From Sphingobacterium corticibacterium (GTDB taxonomy: Bacteria > Bacteroidota > Bacteroidia > Sphingobacteriales > Sphingobacteriaceae), in NCBI RefSeq assembly GCF_004208525.1, contig NZ_SGIT01000004.1, forward strand, positions 124,001 to 188,000: a stretch of DNA of 64,000 nucleotides. The letters are read 5' to 3'. Shown here piece by piece: positions 61,856-64,000 of this stretch; the first letter of the stretch is position 1; every line of letters begins with the position of its first letter. The notes below the pieces were generated by a model, which saw nothing but the letters and a program-made list of their open reading frames with translations, searched no databases and was not told the origin of the DNA. A program made the position numbers and the translations under genes.

Positions 61856-63025
61856 ATGAGGTATATTTCAGCAAGCATTGTGATTCCTGTAAAGGGGAGT
61901 TTCATGAGAAAAGGTGTCGTTGCTATTGATGAAACCGGCACGATTAAAGGTGTCTATGAGGAAACTGATCCGGCCGTATCGGATGTGAAAATAGAATTTT
62001 ATGACGGTGTTTTAATACCCGGTTTTGTGAATGCGCATTGTCACATCGAATTGTCTCACATGTTTGGTAAAACAAAAAAAGGAACCGGACTGCCACGTTT
62101 TCTGGCCGATGTTATGAAAAATCGGGACGCAAAAGAAAAAGATATTTTAGCGAAAATAGAATCGGCTGACGAAATGATGTATAATAACGGTATCCAAGCG
62201 GTAGGAGATCATGTCAATACCGAATTATCTGCAAAGACGAAAACTGATAGCCGAATAAAGTACCATACCTTTGTCGAAGTGATGGCAATGACCAAGGAAG
62301 ATATACAAGTCCGTGTGGATAAGGCACGTGATATTGAATTTTATTTTGATGCCAATCACGCTTCCATTACCCCGCACGCACCATATTCATGCTCAAAAGA
62401 GCTGTTTAAGGCATTTCGCAAGTTGGTGAATGAAGATAATATCTTAAGTGTTCATAACCAAGAAAGCGATGAAGAGAATAAGCTTTATCGCTATAAACAA
62501 GGAGAATTTCTCGATTTTTATAAAGAAATGGGGCTGAATGCGGATTCGTTTAAAGCACAGGCAAGAAATTCTATTCAGTCCTACCTGGCGCATTTGCCAA
62601 AGAATAACCCGCTTATCTTGGTTCATAACACTTATATGTCGTTAAAGGATATTGATTTTATCGAACGCTTAGGCAGGGATGTGTATTTCTGTGTATGTCC
62701 AAAAGCAAATCTATACATTGAAGGTAAATTGCCTAAGATACTCAATTTTGTTCCGAACCACAGCAGAATGGTGGTGGGTACAGATAGTTTGGCGTCTAAT
62801 GATACGCTGGATATACTAGAGGAACTGAAGGTGATTTCCGCGCATTTTAGCCAATTAGATTTTTTACAAATCTTACCGTGGGCGACAATTAATGGCGCGG
62901 AGGTACTGGGGCTGGCCGATCAGCTGGGATCTATCGAAGTAGGTAAAACCCCGGGGCTAGTCTTGTTGGAGGGAATGAATAATCTGCGTCTGACGGAACG
63001 GGTTACGTTGAAAAGAATAGCTTAG
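61856..63025 (+). CDS. Amidohydrolase-family metal-dependent deaminase/hydrolase
   Basis: A 389-residue TIM-barrel amidohydrolase. Metal ligands are visible: NAHCHIELSH (HxH), TPHAPYSCS (His), VHNTYMS and GTDSLASND (Asp). The order and GTDSLASN motif resemble the chlorohydrolase/cytosine deaminase and aminofutalosine deaminase subgroups. No menaquinone-futalosine genes are adjacent, so the substrate remains unknown. It has no signal peptide. Confidence 0.88.
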   Translation: MRYISASIVIPVKGSFMRKGVVAIDETGTIKGVYEETDPAVSDVKIEFYDGVLIPGFVNAHCHIELSHMFGKTKKGTGLPRFLADVMKNRDAKEKDILAKIESADEMMYNNGIQAVGDHVNTELSAKTKTDSRIKYHTFVEVMAMTKEDIQVRVDKARDIEFYFDANHASITPHAPYSCSKELFKAFRKLVNEDNILSVHNQESDEENKLYRYKQGEFLDFYKEMGLNADSFKAQARNSIQSYLAHLPKNNPLILVHNTYMSLKDIDFIERLGRDVYFCVCPKANLYIEGKLPKILNFVPNHSRMVVGTDSLASNDTLDILEELKVISAHFSQLDFLQILPWATINGAEVLGLADQLGSIEVGKTPGLVLLEGMNNLRLTERVTLKRIA

Positions 63026-63044
63026 TTTCTTTCCTTTTTCTTCT

Positions 63045-63052
63045 TACATTTG
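63045..63052 (+). promoter_or_regulatory. Bacteroidota -7 box (TACATTTG) for the acylphosphatase gene
   Basis: TACATTTG followed by C is a full TAnnTTTG match, 9 bases before the ATG at 63062. A TTAG lies 19 bases further upstream in the -33 position. Confidence 0.6.
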
Positions 63053-63061
63053 CCTATAACA

Positions 63062-63340
63062 ATGAAACATCTGAATATTACGGTTACAGGCAAAGTACAG
63101 GGCGTATATTATCGAGCAACATGTAAGGCTGTTGCCGACCAACTCGGGGTAAAGGGATTTGTGATGAATCAACCCGACGGTTCGGTCTATATAGAGGCCG
63201 AAGGAGATGTTTTTGCATTGGATACATTGTTGGAATTTTGCCAAGAGGGACCTGACCACGCAGAAGTTGCAGAAGTAAGTTCTAGCGAAAGTCCGCTGCA
63301 GGGCTTTAAGAATTTTGAAGTCGTAAAAAAGAAAAAATAG
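63062..63340 (+). CDS. acyP: Acylphosphatase
   Basis: A 92-residue acylphosphatase that hydrolyses acyl phosphates. The phosphate-binding loop TGKVQGVYYRATCK carries the catalytic Arg, and the catalytic Asn sits in GFVMNQPDGSVYIEAEG. Typical length and fold. It starts 36 bases after the amidohydrolase and 5 bases before the flippase, which begins at a GTG. Confidence 0.95.
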   Translation: MKHLNITVTGKVQGVYYRATCKAVADQLGVKGFVMNQPDGSVYIEAEGDVFALDTLLEFCQEGPDHAEVAEVSSSESPLQGFKNFEVVKKKK

Positions 63341-63345
63341 CCGTT

Positions 63346-64000
63346 GTGTCTTCCGTCAAAAAATTTGTGAGTGATACGGTGATATATGGTTTTACGACCA
63401 TTGTTCCCCGTATGATCGGTTTTTTGATGACGCCCATATATCTCCGTAAATTTGAGAATGCCGCGGTATATGGACTATATAACTATCTCTACTCTTGGGT
63501 TTCCATGTTGAATGCTATTTTGGCATTCGGAATGGAAACTACGTATTTCCGATTCTTGCAAAAAGTTGATTCCAAAGATAAGGATAGGGTTTTTAACAAC
63601 AGCTTTGTTGTCACCTTGATTACCTCCCTGCTGTTGCTAGTCTCTATTTTTACTTTTATTGATCCAATAGCAACTTGGTTTGCGGGAGATGAGAATGTCG
63701 ACGAATATGCAAAATATATCCAATATTTTGCATTTATTTTGGTAGCTGATGCGTTGGCAGTTGTACCCTTTGCCAAACTTCGCGCACAGGGACGTCCCAT
63801 CCGATATAGCTATCTGAAGTTTATCAATATTTTCATCACTGTTCTTTCAAACTTATTTTTTATAGTTTACTTATCTAACTGGACGAAATCGTCTGCCTTT
63901 TGGGCGAATTTTGCAGCGGAATGGTTTCAGGAGGGATGGATTGGTTATGTTTTTATTTCCAATTTGCTAGCCAGTATCATAACATTACTTTTGTTGGTGC
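63346..64000 (+). CDS. Oligosaccharide flippase (polysaccharide biosynthesis, MOP superfamily), 3' end outside window
   Basis: The first 218 residues of a membrane flippase, cut by the window edge. The start is GTG 63346 (SSVKKFVSDTVIYGFTTIVP), followed by the family segment MIGFLMTPIYLRKFENAAVY and five or six membrane helices. Wzx/RfbX-type proteins move lipid-linked oligosaccharides across the inner membrane. The length and C-terminus cannot be judged here. Confidence 0.9.
   Translation, partial: MSSVKKFVSDTVIYGFTTIVPRMIGFLMTPIYLRKFENAAVYGLYNYLYSWVSMLNAILAFGMETTYFRFLQKVDSKDKDRVFNNSFVVTLITSLLLLVSIFTFIDPIATWFAGDENVDEYAKYIQYFAFILVADALAVVPFAKLRAQGRPIRYSYLKFINIFITVLSNLFFIVYLSNWTKSSAFWANFAAEWFQEGWIGYVFISNLLASIITLLLLV

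Overview
The window is a piece of chromosome from a member of the Bacteroidota, most likely family Sphingobacteriaceae (Sphingobacterium-like). The evidence is promoter boxes of the Bacteroidota type (TAnnTTTG, sometimes with TTTG 19 bp upstream), weak Shine-Dalgarno use, an LpxC-FabZ fusion, PorX, a TonB-dependent receptor, clustered hybrid histidine kinases and protein sequences typical of that family. Base composition looks moderate (roughly 40% G+C by eye) and even. No phage, insertion sequence, CRISPR array or defence island is visible. Most of the window is ordinary core chromosome, densely packed in short operons.

Region by region. 1-12,100: an OB-like protein with an SSB-type tip, an rRNA methyltransferase, an HD hydrolase, three secreted phosphodiesterase or glycosidase-type enzymes, an M23 peptidase, then mutY, ssb, pheS, a TetR regulator and rlmD. 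12,180-20,900: envelope and stress genes (OmpA-like lipoprotein, miaB, a sigma-54 activator, lptE, a TPR protein, secG, groES-groEL), with a notable repeat-containing region before groES. 21,000-31,500: a signalling block with two hybrid kinases, free receiver proteins, stand-alone CheR and CheB, and an MscS channel. 31,470-35,440: the least orderly part. It holds an acidic proline-rich ORF, a stress protein, small genes, a decayed dicarboxylate transporter and a 17-unit array of 21-bp repeats, ending at a tRNA-Glu gene. 35,500-41,750: riboflavin, polysaccharide and alanine metabolism. 41,770-47,000 (minus strand): an ABC ATPase, an ECF sigma / membrane protein / barrel operon, tsaE and porX. 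47,190-53,650: an HD hydrolase, the lipid A genes lpxD-lpxC/fabZ-lpxA, an ABC ATPase, efp and 5-formyl-THF cyclo-ligase. 53,630-64,000: a serine phosphatase fused to a shortened SerA, an epimerase, an arginase-fold protein that has lost metal ligands, rmuC, a MazG-like protein, dtd, a TPP-riboswitch-controlled TonB receptor, an amidohydrolase, an acylphosphatase and the start of a flippase.

How the parts work together. The lipid A genes, lptE, OmpA-like protein, M23 peptidase and secG serve the outer membrane and its export route. PorX sits next to an ECF sigma operon whose last gene encodes a predicted barrel. The two hybrid kinases, CheR, CheB and receivers look like one signalling unit without chemoreceptors. 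The TPP riboswitch marks the TonB receptor as a thiamine (or thiamine precursor) importer.

The points most worth a second look are: the 21-bp repeat array beside tRNA-Glu; the arginase-family protein with three substituted metal ligands; the SerB fusion to a SerA that lacks its NAD domain; EF-P with Asn at the modified-Lys position; the 8-bp-period TGACA repeats before groES with a sigma-54-like element; PorX beside an ECF sigma operon; and a leader with possible secondary structure before a TTG-started HD gene.
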